NCBI RefSeq assembly: GCF_003075375.1
Contig: NZ_QDFT01000001.1
Location: 124,006 to 188,005 of the forward strand
Source of the DNA: Microbacterium testaceum
GTDB taxonomy: Bacteria > Actinomycetota > Actinomycetes > Actinomycetales > Microbacteriaceae
DNA length: 64,000 bases
Reading direction: 5' to 3'
Shown piece after piece: positions 12,387-20,276 of the stretch (positions are counted from its first letter, which is position 1; every line of letters begins with the position of its first letter). The translations under genes and the position numbers were made by a program. The notes under the pieces are model-generated. The model was given only the letters and a program-made list of their open reading frames with translations. It was not told the origin of the DNA and did not search any database.

Positions 12387-13550
12387 GTGCTGATCCCCCT
12401 CTCGAACACGCCCCGCGACTACGCCTGGGGGAGCCCGACGCTGATCGCCGACCTCGAGGGCCGCGAACCCTCGGGTGCGCCCGAGGCCGAGGTGTGGTTC
12501 GGCGACCACCCCGGTTCGCCCGCCGAGGTTCTCGACGGCACGGGCCGCACGCTCGACGCGTGGCTGCCCGCCGTCGCCGCCGCGCACGGCATCCCCGAGA
12601 AGCTGCCCTACCTGCTCAAGCTGCTGGCGGCGGGCGCGCCTCTGTCGATCCAGGTGCACCCGTCGAAAGAGCAGGCCGTCGAGGGCTTCGCGCGCGAAGA
12701 GGCGGCCGGCGTGCCGCGCGACGCGGGGGAGCGCAACTACAAGGACGACAACCACAAACCCGAGGTGATCGTCGCCCTGAGCGACACGTTCACCGCCCTC
12801 GCGGGTCTGCGCGACATCGCGGCGACGCGCGCGCTGGTCGACTCCCTCGGTGATGCCCCGGCCGTCCGCACGCTGCGCGGACACCTCTCGGCGGGCGACC
12901 CCGCCGAGGCCCTGCGTTCGACGATCGGGTGGCTGCTCGGCGCGGCGCGTCCCGCCGAGATCGAAGAGATCGTGGATGCCGCGGCATCCACCTCTTCCGA
13001 GGGATTCGGTGCCGAGCTGGCACTGACGCGGTCGCTGCACCGCGCCTACCCGGCCGACCCGGGCATCGTCGTCGCCCTGCTGATGAACCTGGTCGAACTG
13101 CGCCGGGGCGAGGCGATCTTCGTGCCCGCGGGTGTGCTGCACGCCTATGTCGCCGGTCTGGGCGTGGAGATCATGGCGGCGAGCGACAACGTGCTGCGCG
13201 GGGGCCTGACGCCCAAGCACATCGACGTCGACGAGCTGCTGGCGCTGGTGGACTTCCGTCCGGCGGAGCCGCCCTTCCTGGCGGCGACGCCGGCGGGCGC
13301 GGGCGCCGAGGTGTTCGCTCCCGGGATCGCGGACTTCGCGCTCGGGCATCTCGTCGCCGGCGAGCCCGCGCGTCTCGAGCTCGGCGGGGTGTCGATCGTG
13401 CTCGGCGTGGCCGGCGGGACGACCCTCACCGGTGCATCCGGGGATCGCATCGCGCTGCGTCCCGGGCAGGCGGCGCTGGCGACGCCCGACGAGTCGCCGC
13501 TGGTCGCCGACGGGGGCGGCGAGGTCTTCGTCGCGATGCCGGGGGCATGA
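12387..13550 (+). CDS. manA: Mannose-6-phosphate isomerase, class I
   Basis: 387 aa from GTG at 12387. It converts fructose-6-P and mannose-6-P, feeding GDP-mannose for glycan and lipid mannosylation. The start MLIPLSNTPRDYAWGSPTLI is the classic N-terminus; zinc ligands are visible in IQVHPSKEQAVEGF (Gln/His) and DDNHKPEV (Glu), with a third His in PAGVLHAYVAGLGVE, and the active-site SDNVLRGGLTPKHID follows. A longer open frame upstream is rejected because it lacks homology and a promoter-adjacent start exists. manA close to whiB2 and DUF3499 is a shared actinobacterial arrangement. Confidence 0.96.
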   Translation: MLIPLSNTPRDYAWGSPTLIADLEGREPSGAPEAEVWFGDHPGSPAEVLDGTGRTLDAWLPAVAAAHGIPEKLPYLLKLLAAGAPLSIQVHPSKEQAVEGFAREEAAGVPRDAGERNYKDDNHKPEVIVALSDTFTALAGLRDIAATRALVDSLGDAPAVRTLRGHLSAGDPAEALRSTIGWLLGAARPAEIEEIVDAAASTSSEGFGAELALTRSLHRAYPADPGIVVALLMNLVELRRGEAIFVPAGVLHAYVAGLGVEIMAASDNVLRGGLTPKHIDVDELLALVDFRPAEPPFLAATPAGAGAEVFAPGIADFALGHLVAGEPARLELGGVSIVLGVAGGTTLTGASGDRIALRPGQAALATPDESPLVADGGGEVFVAMPGA

Positions 13551-13566
13551 CCCGCGACACGCCGTG

Positions 13567-13611
13567 GCGGATCGTAAAGGTTCACGTCGGCCTTGAGGGT
13601 TTACGATCCGC
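13567..13611. repeat. 12-bp perfect inverted repeat between manA and whiB2
   Basis: Arms GCGGATCGTAAA (13567-13578) and TTTACGATCCGC (13600-13611) are perfect complements around a 21-base spacer. It starts 17 bases after the manA stop and lies just upstream of the proposed whiB2 -35 box. It may be a manA terminator, a whiB2 operator, or a member of a dispersed intergenic palindrome family. There is no T-run, which is normal for terminators in this genome. Confidence 0.7.
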
Positions 13612-13614
13612 GAC

Positions 13615-13646
13615 TTGACCAATCCGAATCACACGGGTGTAATTAT
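13615..13646 (+). promoter_or_regulatory. Candidate whiB2 promoter
   Basis: TTGACC (13615-13620) and TAATTAT (13640-13646) are separated by about 19 bases; the long spacer suggests an activator-dependent promoter. The expected leader before the whiB2 ATG is ~42 bases and carries GGCGGAGGA as ribosome-binding site. Confidence 0.45.
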
Positions 13647-13694
13647 GACTGCGCGGAACCGCGTCATGGGGGCTTGAACGAGGCGGAGGACGAT

Positions 13695-14018
13695 ATGGCG
13701 ACGTCGCAGTACCGGTCCGGTGTCCCGGACAATTGGTTCGTCGATCCGGTCGACCTGGGTGTACCCGGCGTCCGTCGCGACATCGACGCCACCGAAGAGA
13801 ACACCCTCGCGTGGCAGACCGACGCGCTGTGCTCGCAGACCGACCCCGAGGCGTTCTTCCCCGAGAAGGGCGGCTCGACCCGCGATGCCAAGCGCATCTG
13901 CACCTCGTGCGACGTCAAGTCCGAGTGCCTCGAATACGCGCTGCAGAACGACGAGCGCTTCGGCATCTGGGGCGGTCTGAGCGAGCGCGAGCGCCGCAAG
14001 CTCAAGCGTCGCGCCTGA
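13695..14018 (+). CDS. whiB2: WhiB-family iron-sulfur regulator, WhiB2/WhmD type
   Basis: 107 aa from ATG 13695, just after GGCGGAGGA. Four cluster-binding cysteines are at 46, 69, 72 and 78 (C-x22-C-x2-C-x5-C), followed by the turn FGIWGG (89-94) and a basic tail ERRKLKRRA that contacts DNA. WhiB2 orthologues work with the principal sigma factor and control septation and cell division. An ~40-residue N-terminal extension before the first Cys separates it from the short WhiB1 at 49.4 kb. The manA/whiB2/DUF5719/DUF3499 neighbourhood supports WhiB2 identity. Confidence 0.93.
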   Translation: MATSQYRSGVPDNWFVDPVDLGVPGVRRDIDATEENTLAWQTDALCSQTDPEAFFPEKGGSTRDAKRICTSCDVKSECLEYALQNDERFGIWGGLSERERRKLKRRA

Positions 14019-14080
14019 ACCCCCGCGCCCACGATCCTCGTCCCGACGGCGCGGCGTCCGTGATCGACGGAACGCCCGCC

Positions 14081-14086
14081 TAGGCT
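14081..14086 (+). promoter_or_regulatory. Near-leaderless -10 box (TAGGCT)
   Basis: TAGGCT ends ten bases before ATG 14097, with no Shine-Dalgarno in between. Confidence 0.5.
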
Positions 14087-14096
14087 GATCCGCGTC

Positions 14097-16940
14097 ATGC
14101 CCGCCCGTGTACACGCCATCCTCGTCGTGCGTCCCGAAGGACGCACGCCCGCCGCGGACCACCTGGAACGCACCCTCGCCGCTCTCGCCGCGCAGAGTCG
14201 ACCGGTCGACGCGCTCACGATCGTCCTCTGCGGCGCCGACCCGGCGCTGACCCGCCTGGCCGCCTCGTCGGGCGCCGAGGGTGTGATCACGGCATCCGCG
14301 GGAACCACCTTCGCCGCCGCCACGGCTCTCGCCACCCCGCGCCTCACGGGCGACGCGGTCTGGCTGCTCGCGCAGGACACCGCGCCCGACCCCGACGCCC
14401 TCGTGCGTCTCGCCGGGGCTCTCGAACTGTCGCCGCCGCTCGTCGTCGCCGCGCCGAAGCTCGTCGCCTGGGACGACCGCGACTCGATCCTGTCGCTCGG
14501 CGTGAGCATGAACCGCTACGGCAACACGGTCGAGCTCGCCGCGGGGGAGTTCGACCAGGGCCAGCGCGACACCGACGCCGACGTGCTCGGCTCCGACATC
14601 CGCGGCGTCCTCGTCCGCCGCGACGCCTGGACGGCCCTGGGCGGCCTCGACCCCGCCCTCGGCGGCGCCGACGAGGGCCTCGACCTGGGCGTGCGCGCCC
14701 GACTGGCCGGCCACCTCGTCTCACTGGTGCCCTCGGCCCGCGTCGCCGTCGCCGGCGACGGGGTCGCCGCCATGGCCCGCGGACGCCGACGCGCGCGCCG
14801 CCGCGCTTTCGCGACCCGCACCGCACAGCTGCACCGACGGCTCGTGTACGCGCCGGCGGCGGTCGTCCTGCTGCACTGGCTGTCGTTCCTGCCGCTCGCG
14901 CTGTGGCGGACGGTGATGCACCTGGTGACCAAGGTCCCCTACCGCGTGCTCCCGGAGTTCGGTGCCACCCTGCTGGTGATGGCCCGACCCGCCGCCGTCG
15001 CGCGCGCCCGCCGGCGCATCCGCACCTCGCGCCGCGTCGGATGGTCGCGCATCGCGCCGCTGCGCGTCTCGCGCGCCGACATGCGCATGCGCTGGGAGGG
15101 CGACGTCGCCGATCCCGACGCTCCCGTGCGCTCCGAGCTGCGTTTCTTCACCGGCGGCGGCGCGTGGGCGGTGCTGGGCGCGCTCGCCGTGTCGGCGGCC
15201 CTGTTCGCTCCGCTGCTCGCCTGGCCCGTGCTGGGTGGGGGAGGCCTCGTCCCCCTGCGCGCCACGGTCACCCAGCTCTGGCAGGACGCGGCGTGGGGCG
15301 CACGTCCTCTCGGGTGGGATGCCGTGGGCCCGGCCGACCCGTTCTCGGCGCTCGTCGCGCTGCTCGGCACGCTGTCGCCCGGCGACCCCTCGCGCGCATT
15401 CGTCGTGCTGTGGGTGCTTGCTCTTCCGCTCGCGGTGCTCGGCGGCTGGTTCGCCGCGACCCGCGTCACCGAGTCGTCGCTGCTGCGCATCGTCGCCGCC
15501 GTCGCGTGGGCCCTCGCCCCCACCTTCCTCGCCGCCCTCAACGAGGGCCGCCCCGCGCCGGTGCTGCTGCACCTGCTGCTGCCGTGGCTGTTCTTCGCCG
15601 CGAGTGTGGCGCACCGCTCGTGGGCGCCGGCGGGAGCGGCATCCGTTCTGCTCATCGCGGTGCTCGCGTGCGCGCCCTCGCTGGCGCCCGCGGTGGTCGT
15701 GCTGTGGTCGGCGGCGCTCGTGGTGGTCGCTCTGGTGGCCGGCCGGGGCATCGCGCGCGTGGTGTGGCTCGTCGTGCCCTCGGCGGTGGTCTTCGCTCCG
15801 CTCGTCTGGACGCAGGTGCGCGCCGGCAACCCCTGGGGTCTGCTCGCCGACCCGGGCCTTCCGTACGCGGGCGCCGAAGCCGCAGCCGATCCACTCGGAC
15901 GCGCCCTGCTCGCGGCCGGCTTCCCGACCTCGGACCCGGGCGGATGGGCGAGCCTCACCGGCGGAACGGTGTGGTGGGTAGGTCTGCTGATCGCGCCGCT
16001 GGCCGTCCTCGCGCTGCTGTCGGTGCTCACTCCGCGGTGGATCGCGGCATCCGGCTTGATCGTCATCGCGGTCACCGGGCTCGCGACCGCCTTCGCCGCC
16101 GTGGGCATCGCCGTGTCGTTCGACCACTCGACCGCCGTCGCGCTGTGGCCGGGCGCGGGTCTCAGCCTCGCCTGGGTGGGCCTGGTGGGCGCCGCCGTGA
16201 TCGCTCTCGACGCGGGTGTGCACGTGCGGGTGTCGGCGTTGCGCCCGATCGGCGCCCTGCTGGCGCTCCTGCCGCTCGCGGTCGCGGTCGCCCCCGCCCT
16301 CACCGCCACCGCCGCCGGGCCCGAGAGCGGGCGCACCGTCGTGACGAACGGACCGGTCTCGACCCTGCCCGCCTACGTCGCGGCCGAGGGACGCGGCTCG
16401 CTCGACATCGGCACGATCGTGCTCGACCCCCGCAACGACGGTCTGCGCGTGCAGGTCGTCTGGGGCGGCAGCGCGACGCTGACGGGCCAGAGCACGGTGC
16501 AGGCGACCCGCACCGCCGCCGACGAGGGCGACACCGAGCTCGCGGGCCTGGCGGCCGACCTCGTCACCCCCTCGTCGACCGACGTCGTGGAGAAGCTCGC
16601 CGCGAAGGGCATCGCCTTCGTCCTGCTCGCCTCCCCGCCCGACGGGGAGTCCGACGTCATCCGCGGAGACCGCCTGAGCGCCGCCTCGTCCCTGGACCAG
16701 CGCGACCTGCTCGACCCGGTCGGCGCCACCTCGCGCGGCGACCTGTGGCGCGTGAACACCGCGGTCGCGCCGCGCGCCCCGCTCGACGACCACCGCGTGG
16801 GCCTGCAGCGCCTCGTGGCCCTGGGCTCGCTCGGCGTCATCGTCGTGGCCCTGCTGCTCGCCGTCCCGACGGCGGCGTCTCGCCGCACCGCGCGCCGCAC
16901 GCCGCGCATCGTGGGCCCGACCCCGGGAGGAACCCGATGA
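14097..16940 (+). CDS. Large membrane GT2 glycosyltransferase next to whiB2
   Basis: 947 aa. Residues ~1-230 form a GT2-like GT-A domain (ILVVRPEGRTPAADHLERTL, LAQDTAPDPDALVRLAG, then LGGLDPALGGADEGLDLGVR), followed by a basic linker with a membrane pair near 250-290. Residues ~345-760 contain about twelve membrane segments, then an extracytoplasmic domain (~760-880) and a last membrane helix with a basic tail. Orthologues beside whiB2 and DUF5719 occur widely in actinobacteria, but I know of no defined substrate. The DUF5719 gene starts inside its stop codon (ATGA), so the two probably act together at the envelope. Confidence 0.8.
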   Translation: MPARVHAILVVRPEGRTPAADHLERTLAALAAQSRPVDALTIVLCGADPALTRLAASSGAEGVITASAGTTFAAATALATPRLTGDAVWLLAQDTAPDPDALVRLAGALELSPPLVVAAPKLVAWDDRDSILSLGVSMNRYGNTVELAAGEFDQGQRDTDADVLGSDIRGVLVRRDAWTALGGLDPALGGADEGLDLGVRARLAGHLVSLVPSARVAVAGDGVAAMARGRRRARRRAFATRTAQLHRRLVYAPAAVVLLHWLSFLPLALWRTVMHLVTKVPYRVLPEFGATLLVMARPAAVARARRRIRTSRRVGWSRIAPLRVSRADMRMRWEGDVADPDAPVRSELRFFTGGGAWAVLGALAVSAALFAPLLAWPVLGGGGLVPLRATVTQLWQDAAWGARPLGWDAVGPADPFSALVALLGTLSPGDPSRAFVVLWVLALPLAVLGGWFAATRVTESSLLRIVAAVAWALAPTFLAALNEGRPAPVLLHLLLPWLFFAASVAHRSWAPAGAASVLLIAVLACAPSLAPAVVVLWSAALVVVALVAGRGIARVVWLVVPSAVVFAPLVWTQVRAGNPWGLLADPGLPYAGAEAAADPLGRALLAAGFPTSDPGGWASLTGGTVWWVGLLIAPLAVLALLSVLTPRWIAASGLIVIAVTGLATAFAAVGIAVSFDHSTAVALWPGAGLSLAWVGLVGAAVIALDAGVHVRVSALRPIGALLALLPLAVAVAPALTATAAGPESGRTVVTNGPVSTLPAYVAAEGRGSLDIGTIVLDPRNDGLRVQVVWGGSATLTGQSTVQATRTAADEGDTELAGLAADLVTPSSTDVVEKLAAKGIAFVLLASPPDGESDVIRGDRLSAASSLDQRDLLDPVGATSRGDLWRVNTAVAPRAPLDDHRVGLQRLVALGSLGVIVVALLLAVPTAASRRTARRTPRIVGPTPGGTR

Positions 16941-18334
16941 GCGATCGTCGACTCGTCCGCGTCGCCGCCACGAGCGCGCGACTCATCGCGGGTGCCGCGG
17001 TGGCCGCCGCCGCCGTGGTCGGAACGGTTGCGGCGATCGCCGCGCCCTGGCCGCAGTACCGCGCGGAACCGATCCGCGTCGACGCCACGCCCGAGGCCAG
17101 CGACACGCTGCTGGCGTGCGACGGGCCGCTCCTCGCGCTCGGGCGCAGCGCCGACTCCGCCAACGGCCTGACCGCCGCGGCCTCGCAGCAGATCGTCAGC
17201 GGTCCCGCCGACTCCGCCGCCGTGACGAGCGCGCTGACGGGAGCGACCGCCGACGGCTCGGGCGACGCACAGGCCCTGCGCGCGGCTCCGCGCGATCGCG
17301 CGTCGACGCCGCTCGCCGCGGCAGGCTCGGCGACCGTGGCGTCGACCGACCTCATCGGTTTCTCGGCCTCGGCGTGTCGCGCGCCCCTCGCCGAGTCCTG
17401 GCTCGTGGGCGGGGCGACCACAACCGGAGCCAACGACCTCGTCGTCCTCGCCAACCCCGGAGACGTCCCCGCGACGGTCCAGCTGTCGGTGTACGGCGCG
17501 CAGGGGGTCCAGACCCCGCCGAGCGGGCAGAACCTCGTCGTCCCGGCCGGTCAGCGCCGGGTGGTGCCCCTCGCGGGGCTCCTGCTCGGCGAGGAGAGCC
17601 CCGTCGTGCGCGTCGAGGCCTCGGGCGCCCCGGTCCACGCCTCACTGCAGGCCAGCCTCACCCGCGTCCTGCTGCCCGGCGGCAGCGACCAGGTCGCCCC
17701 CGCCCGCCAGGCCGACACGCGTCTGGTCATGCCGGGCGTCCAGGTCGTCACCTCCGCCGAGGGTCAGGCGGGCACCGTGCTGCGACTGCTCTCGCCCGGA
17801 TCCGACGCCACCGCGACGGTGACGGTGACCCCGGTGGATGCCACGGCATCCGCGACCCCTCCCACCGACGTGCCGCTGACGGCGGGGCTTCCCACCTCGC
17901 TCGACCTGTCGGGCCTGTCGGCGGGGGCCTACACCGTCGACGTCTCGGCGACGGCCCCGATCGTCGGCGCGACGTGGTCGACCACCGGCTTCGGCGAGGG
18001 CGCCGACTTCGCCTGGTACGCCGACGCCCCCGAGATCTCGGCGCCGACCGTCGTCGCGGTCGCCGACGGGGCCGGGAGCAGCGCCTCGCTCGTGCTCGCC
18101 GCCGGCGACGCCGAGGCCGCCGTCACGCTGACACCGGCCGACGGCGGCGAGGCCACGTCGACGACGGTCGCGGCGAACGGATCGGTCGCGGTCCCGGTGA
18201 CCGCGGGGGTCTACCGCCTCGAGTCGACGGCGCCGGTGCGCGCGTCGACGTCGTACGTGGGAACGGGCGCTCTCGCGTCGTATCCGTTGTGGCCCGCGGA
18301 TGCCGCGGCCTCGGCGTTGACCGTCCTGCCGTAG
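16937..18334 (+). CDS. DUF5719 family secreted/membrane-anchored protein
   Basis: 465 aa from ATG 16937, after GGGAGGAA and overlapping the previous stop. An N-terminal signal anchor (LIAGAAVAAAAVVGTVAAIAA, ~15-37) precedes a threonine/alanine-rich exported region built of beta-sandwich-like repeats (NDLVVLANPGDVPATVQLSVYG and similar stretches). I cannot see catalytic residues. The protein is likely outside the membrane and is translationally coupled to the large glycosyltransferase, so it is a probable partner in glycan assembly or export. Function is unknown. Confidence 0.75.
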   Translation: MSDRRLVRVAATSARLIAGAAVAAAAVVGTVAAIAAPWPQYRAEPIRVDATPEASDTLLACDGPLLALGRSADSANGLTAAASQQIVSGPADSAAVTSALTGATADGSGDAQALRAAPRDRASTPLAAAGSATVASTDLIGFSASACRAPLAESWLVGGATTTGANDLVVLANPGDVPATVQLSVYGAQGVQTPPSGQNLVVPAGQRRVVPLAGLLLGEESPVVRVEASGAPVHASLQASLTRVLLPGGSDQVAPARQADTRLVMPGVQVVTSAEGQAGTVLRLLSPGSDATATVTVTPVDATASATPPTDVPLTAGLPTSLDLSGLSAGAYTVDVSATAPIVGATWSTTGFGEGADFAWYADAPEISAPTVVAVADGAGSSASLVLAAGDAEAAVTLTPADGGEATSTTVAANGSVAVPVTAGVYRLESTAPVRASTSYVGTGALASYPLWPADAAASALTVLP

Positions 18335-18510
18335 GGCCGGGCGGGCCGGGGGCCGTGATCGGCCGGCCTCTCAGGGGAGCGGGCGGGGCGGTGGCGACCG
18401 TCCCGCCGTGGCATCGGGAGGGCCGGGGTCCGGCGGACGGGGCGCGGCTCGCTCGGCCGGCGTGAAGGACGCCTCTGCGGCCTGAGCGCCCCGCCGACGC
18501 GCCGTGCGGC

Positions 18511-18954
18511 TCAGAAGAAGCGGAAGCGCTCGGGACCGAGGTCCCACGGGTCGCGGTCGAGGTACTCGGCGGCCGCGCGGAACACGGCGCCCTCGATCAT
18601 CATCCGCCGGTGCAGATCGTCGTCGTGGTGGGGGTGCCCGAGGCGTTCGATCGGCACGCGGTAGAGAATGATGCGCTTCTCGTCGCGCAGCACCGTCCAG
18701 CGCGGGATGCCGTCGGCCGCCGCCGGGGGCATGATGCCGATCTCGAACGAGACCTCGCGCAGGTCCGACCAGGCCGAACGCAGGAACTCCGCGGCCGCGC
18801 CGACGGCGACGTCGAAGCGCTCGACACGGGTGTCGATGGGCGGGAGCGGGGGGCGCACCACGGGGCTGCGGTTCTCGCGACCGTGGCGGCCGTGTCGCGA
18901 GGGGCGGGCGACCGGTCGCGCTTCGCGGGAACGGCGACGCATCATGCCTGCCAT
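18511..18954 (-). CDS. Zincin-fold 'metallopeptidase family' protein without HExxH
   Basis: 147 aa from ATG 18954. A basic disordered head (residues 1-45) precedes a small domain: RVERFDVAVGAAAEFLRSAW, VSFEIGIMPP and RIILYRVPIERL match the conserved blocks of the PF06262-type zincin family. Where catalytic members have HEIAHHFG-like zinc ligands, this one reads MMIEGAVFRAAAEYL, so both His and the catalytic Glu arrangement are missing. Other actinobacterial members next to DUF3499 are, as I recall, similarly degenerate, so it is probably not a peptidase. It is divergent from the DUF3499 gene. Function unknown. Confidence 0.72.
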   Translation of the reverse strand: MAGMMRRRSREARPVARPSRHGRHGRENRSPVVRPPLPPIDTRVERFDVAVGAAAEFLRSAWSDLREVSFEIGIMPPAAADGIPRWTVLRDEKRIILYRVPIERLGHPHHDDDLHRRMMIEGAVFRAAAEYLDRDPWDLGPERFRFF

Positions 18955-18998
18955 CCTACGTTCGCGCGGTCGGGTGGTCGGCGCGGTGCGGCGCCGAC

Positions 18999-19084
18999 GT
19001 GCACAACGGCGGGGGTCGTGGGGACACGCCGGGGGTGGGCGGGTCTGAGGCGGCGTGTCGCGGCATCCGCCCGCCGTTGTGCAC
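18999..19084. repeat. Nested long inverted repeat (86 bp)
   Basis: Outer arms GTGCACAACGGCGGG (18999-19013) and CCCGCCGTTGTGCAC (19070-19084) are perfect over 15 bp. Inside them GACACGCCG (19023-19031) and CGGCGTGTC (19051-19059) are perfect over 9 bp, with near-equal 9- and 10-base gaps, so a single long cruciform is possible. It lies in the divergent intergenic region between the zincin-like gene and DUF3499. Confidence 0.8.
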
Positions 19085-19174
19085 GGGCCGGGGGCGGAGG
19101 GGGGGAGAACGAGGGTGGGCGGGTGGAAACGGGGGCGGGCGGCGCGGCGCGGCCGTGGTGTCGGAGGTGCTGGC

Positions 19175-19180
19175 TAGGCT
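19175..19180 (+). promoter_or_regulatory. Leaderless -10 box (TAGGCT)
   Basis: TAGGCT ends eight bases before ATG 19189; no Shine-Dalgarno is present. Confidence 0.6.
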
Positions 19181-19188
19181 GACCGGCG

Positions 19189-19395
19189 ATGCGCGACAGA
19201 CTCTGCTCGAAGGTGGGATGCGCCCGCGAGGCGATGAGCACCCTCACCTACGATTACGGCGACCAGATGGCGGCCCTGGGCCCCCTCGGGCGCGCGGGCG
19301 ACCCCCACGCGCACGATCTGTGCGCGATCCACGCCGACCGGCTCTCGGTCCCCAAGGGCTGGGTCGTCGTGCGTCACGAGACGCTGCGCGCCTGA
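19189..19395 (+). CDS. DUF3499 family protein
   Basis: 68 aa. The sequence MRDRLCSKVGCAREAMSTL has a C-x4-C pair (Cys6, Cys11), and HDLCAIHADRLSVPKGW holds a third Cys and a His, so it probably forms a small zinc knuckle. TLTYDYGDQMAALGPL is the family's most conserved stretch. The normal family is ~70-130 aa, so this is a compact member. In actinobacteria this gene sits between the zincin-like gene and mannose-metabolism genes, as here. Biochemical role is unknown. The start is fixed by the leaderless -10. Confidence 0.85.
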   Translation: MRDRLCSKVGCAREAMSTLTYDYGDQMAALGPLGRAGDPHAHDLCAIHADRLSVPKGWVVVRHETLRA

Positions 19396-19429
19396 CCTCT
19401 CGGGCGGATGCCGGGAGTCCGCCGCTCGC

Positions 19430-20260
19430 TCAGGCGCGTTCGGTCAGGGCTGCGGCCCGCTCGTTCTCGAGCAGCAGCGCGCGGTACTCGCGGTCGCGCC
19501 GCACCGCCGACACGGCTCGGACGAGGATCTCGGCATCCACCTCGGGAACCGGTGACACGAAGGGGCGCACCGCGTGGGACAGCTCGGCGGCGACGCGCGC
19601 GCGTGCCGGCGGGTCGAGCGCGTCGGCTCCGCGGACGAACTGCGAGATGCGGGCGGCGAGCCGGTCGGGCAGTCGCGAGACGTCGGCGATACCGGCCCAC
19701 GCCTCCATCCCCGCGGGGATGCCGGGCGCAGCCGGGGGGAGAGGACGCGTCCGCGTGCGCTCGCTGGCGGTGCCCGCGAGCAGGTCGCCCAGTCGCTGCG
19801 CGCGCGGGGTGAAGATCCCGACCACGGCGGCGATCGCCCCCAGGGTGAACCAGATCTCGAGGACCCCGGCCAGCGCGCGGATGAAGGCCTGACGGAAGCC
19901 CGCCGCGCCGCCGTCGGTGCGCACGATGCGCGCTCCCACCGCCAGCCGGCCGAGGCTGCGCCCGCGCGACAGCGTCTCGACCGCGGTGGGCAGCACGACG
20001 AGGACGAGCACGATGAGCGAGATCACCCCGATGTTCACCGCCGACTCGGCGATCACGCCCTGATCGATGAGCACGCCGAGCAGCAGCACCCCTCCGACGA
20101 GCACCACGGCGCCGACGATGAGGTCGATGACCGCGCTCAGCAGACGCAGGAAGAAGCCGACCGGCTGCACGTCGAGCGCGACCGCCTCGCCCGTGAGGGT
20201 TTCATCCGCGTCCGTGTGCACGAGGGCGACCGCGGCCGCGGTAGTCGAGGACGAAGCCAT
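19430..20260 (-). CDS. RDD family membrane protein
   Basis: 276 aa from ATG 20260 (MASSSTTAAAVALVHTDADE); the longer open frame reads through the SpoIIM gene and is rejected. The RDD domain spans ~30-180 with three membrane segments; typical blocks are GFFLRLLSAVIDLIVGAVV, ETLSRGRSLGRLAVGARIVR and TPRAQRLGDLLAGT. The C-terminal ~95 residues are soluble and charged. In M. tuberculosis an RDD gene (Rv3695) is likewise divergent from a SpoIIM-like gene (Rv3694c). The role is unknown; transport or envelope stress is sometimes proposed for RDD proteins. Confidence 0.85.
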   Translation of the reverse strand: MASSSTTAAAVALVHTDADETLTGEAVALDVQPVGFFLRLLSAVIDLIVGAVVLVGGVLLLGVLIDQGVIAESAVNIGVISLIVLVLVVLPTAVETLSRGRSLGRLAVGARIVRTDGGAAGFRQAFIRALAGVLEIWFTLGAIAAVVGIFTPRAQRLGDLLAGTASERTRTRPLPPAAPGIPAGMEAWAGIADVSRLPDRLAARISQFVRGADALDPPARARVAAELSHAVRPFVSPVPEVDAEILVRAVSAVRRDREYRALLLENERAAALTERA

Positions 20261-20263
20261 GCG

Positions 20264-20269
20264 TACAGT
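20264..20269 (+). promoter_or_regulatory. Leaderless -10 box of the SpoIIM gene (TACAGT)
   Basis: TACAGT ends seven bases before ATG 20277. It lies in the 16-base gap between the two divergent start codons, so its -35 region must lie inside the RDD coding sequence. Confidence 0.5.
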
Positions 20270-20276
20270 TGACCAC

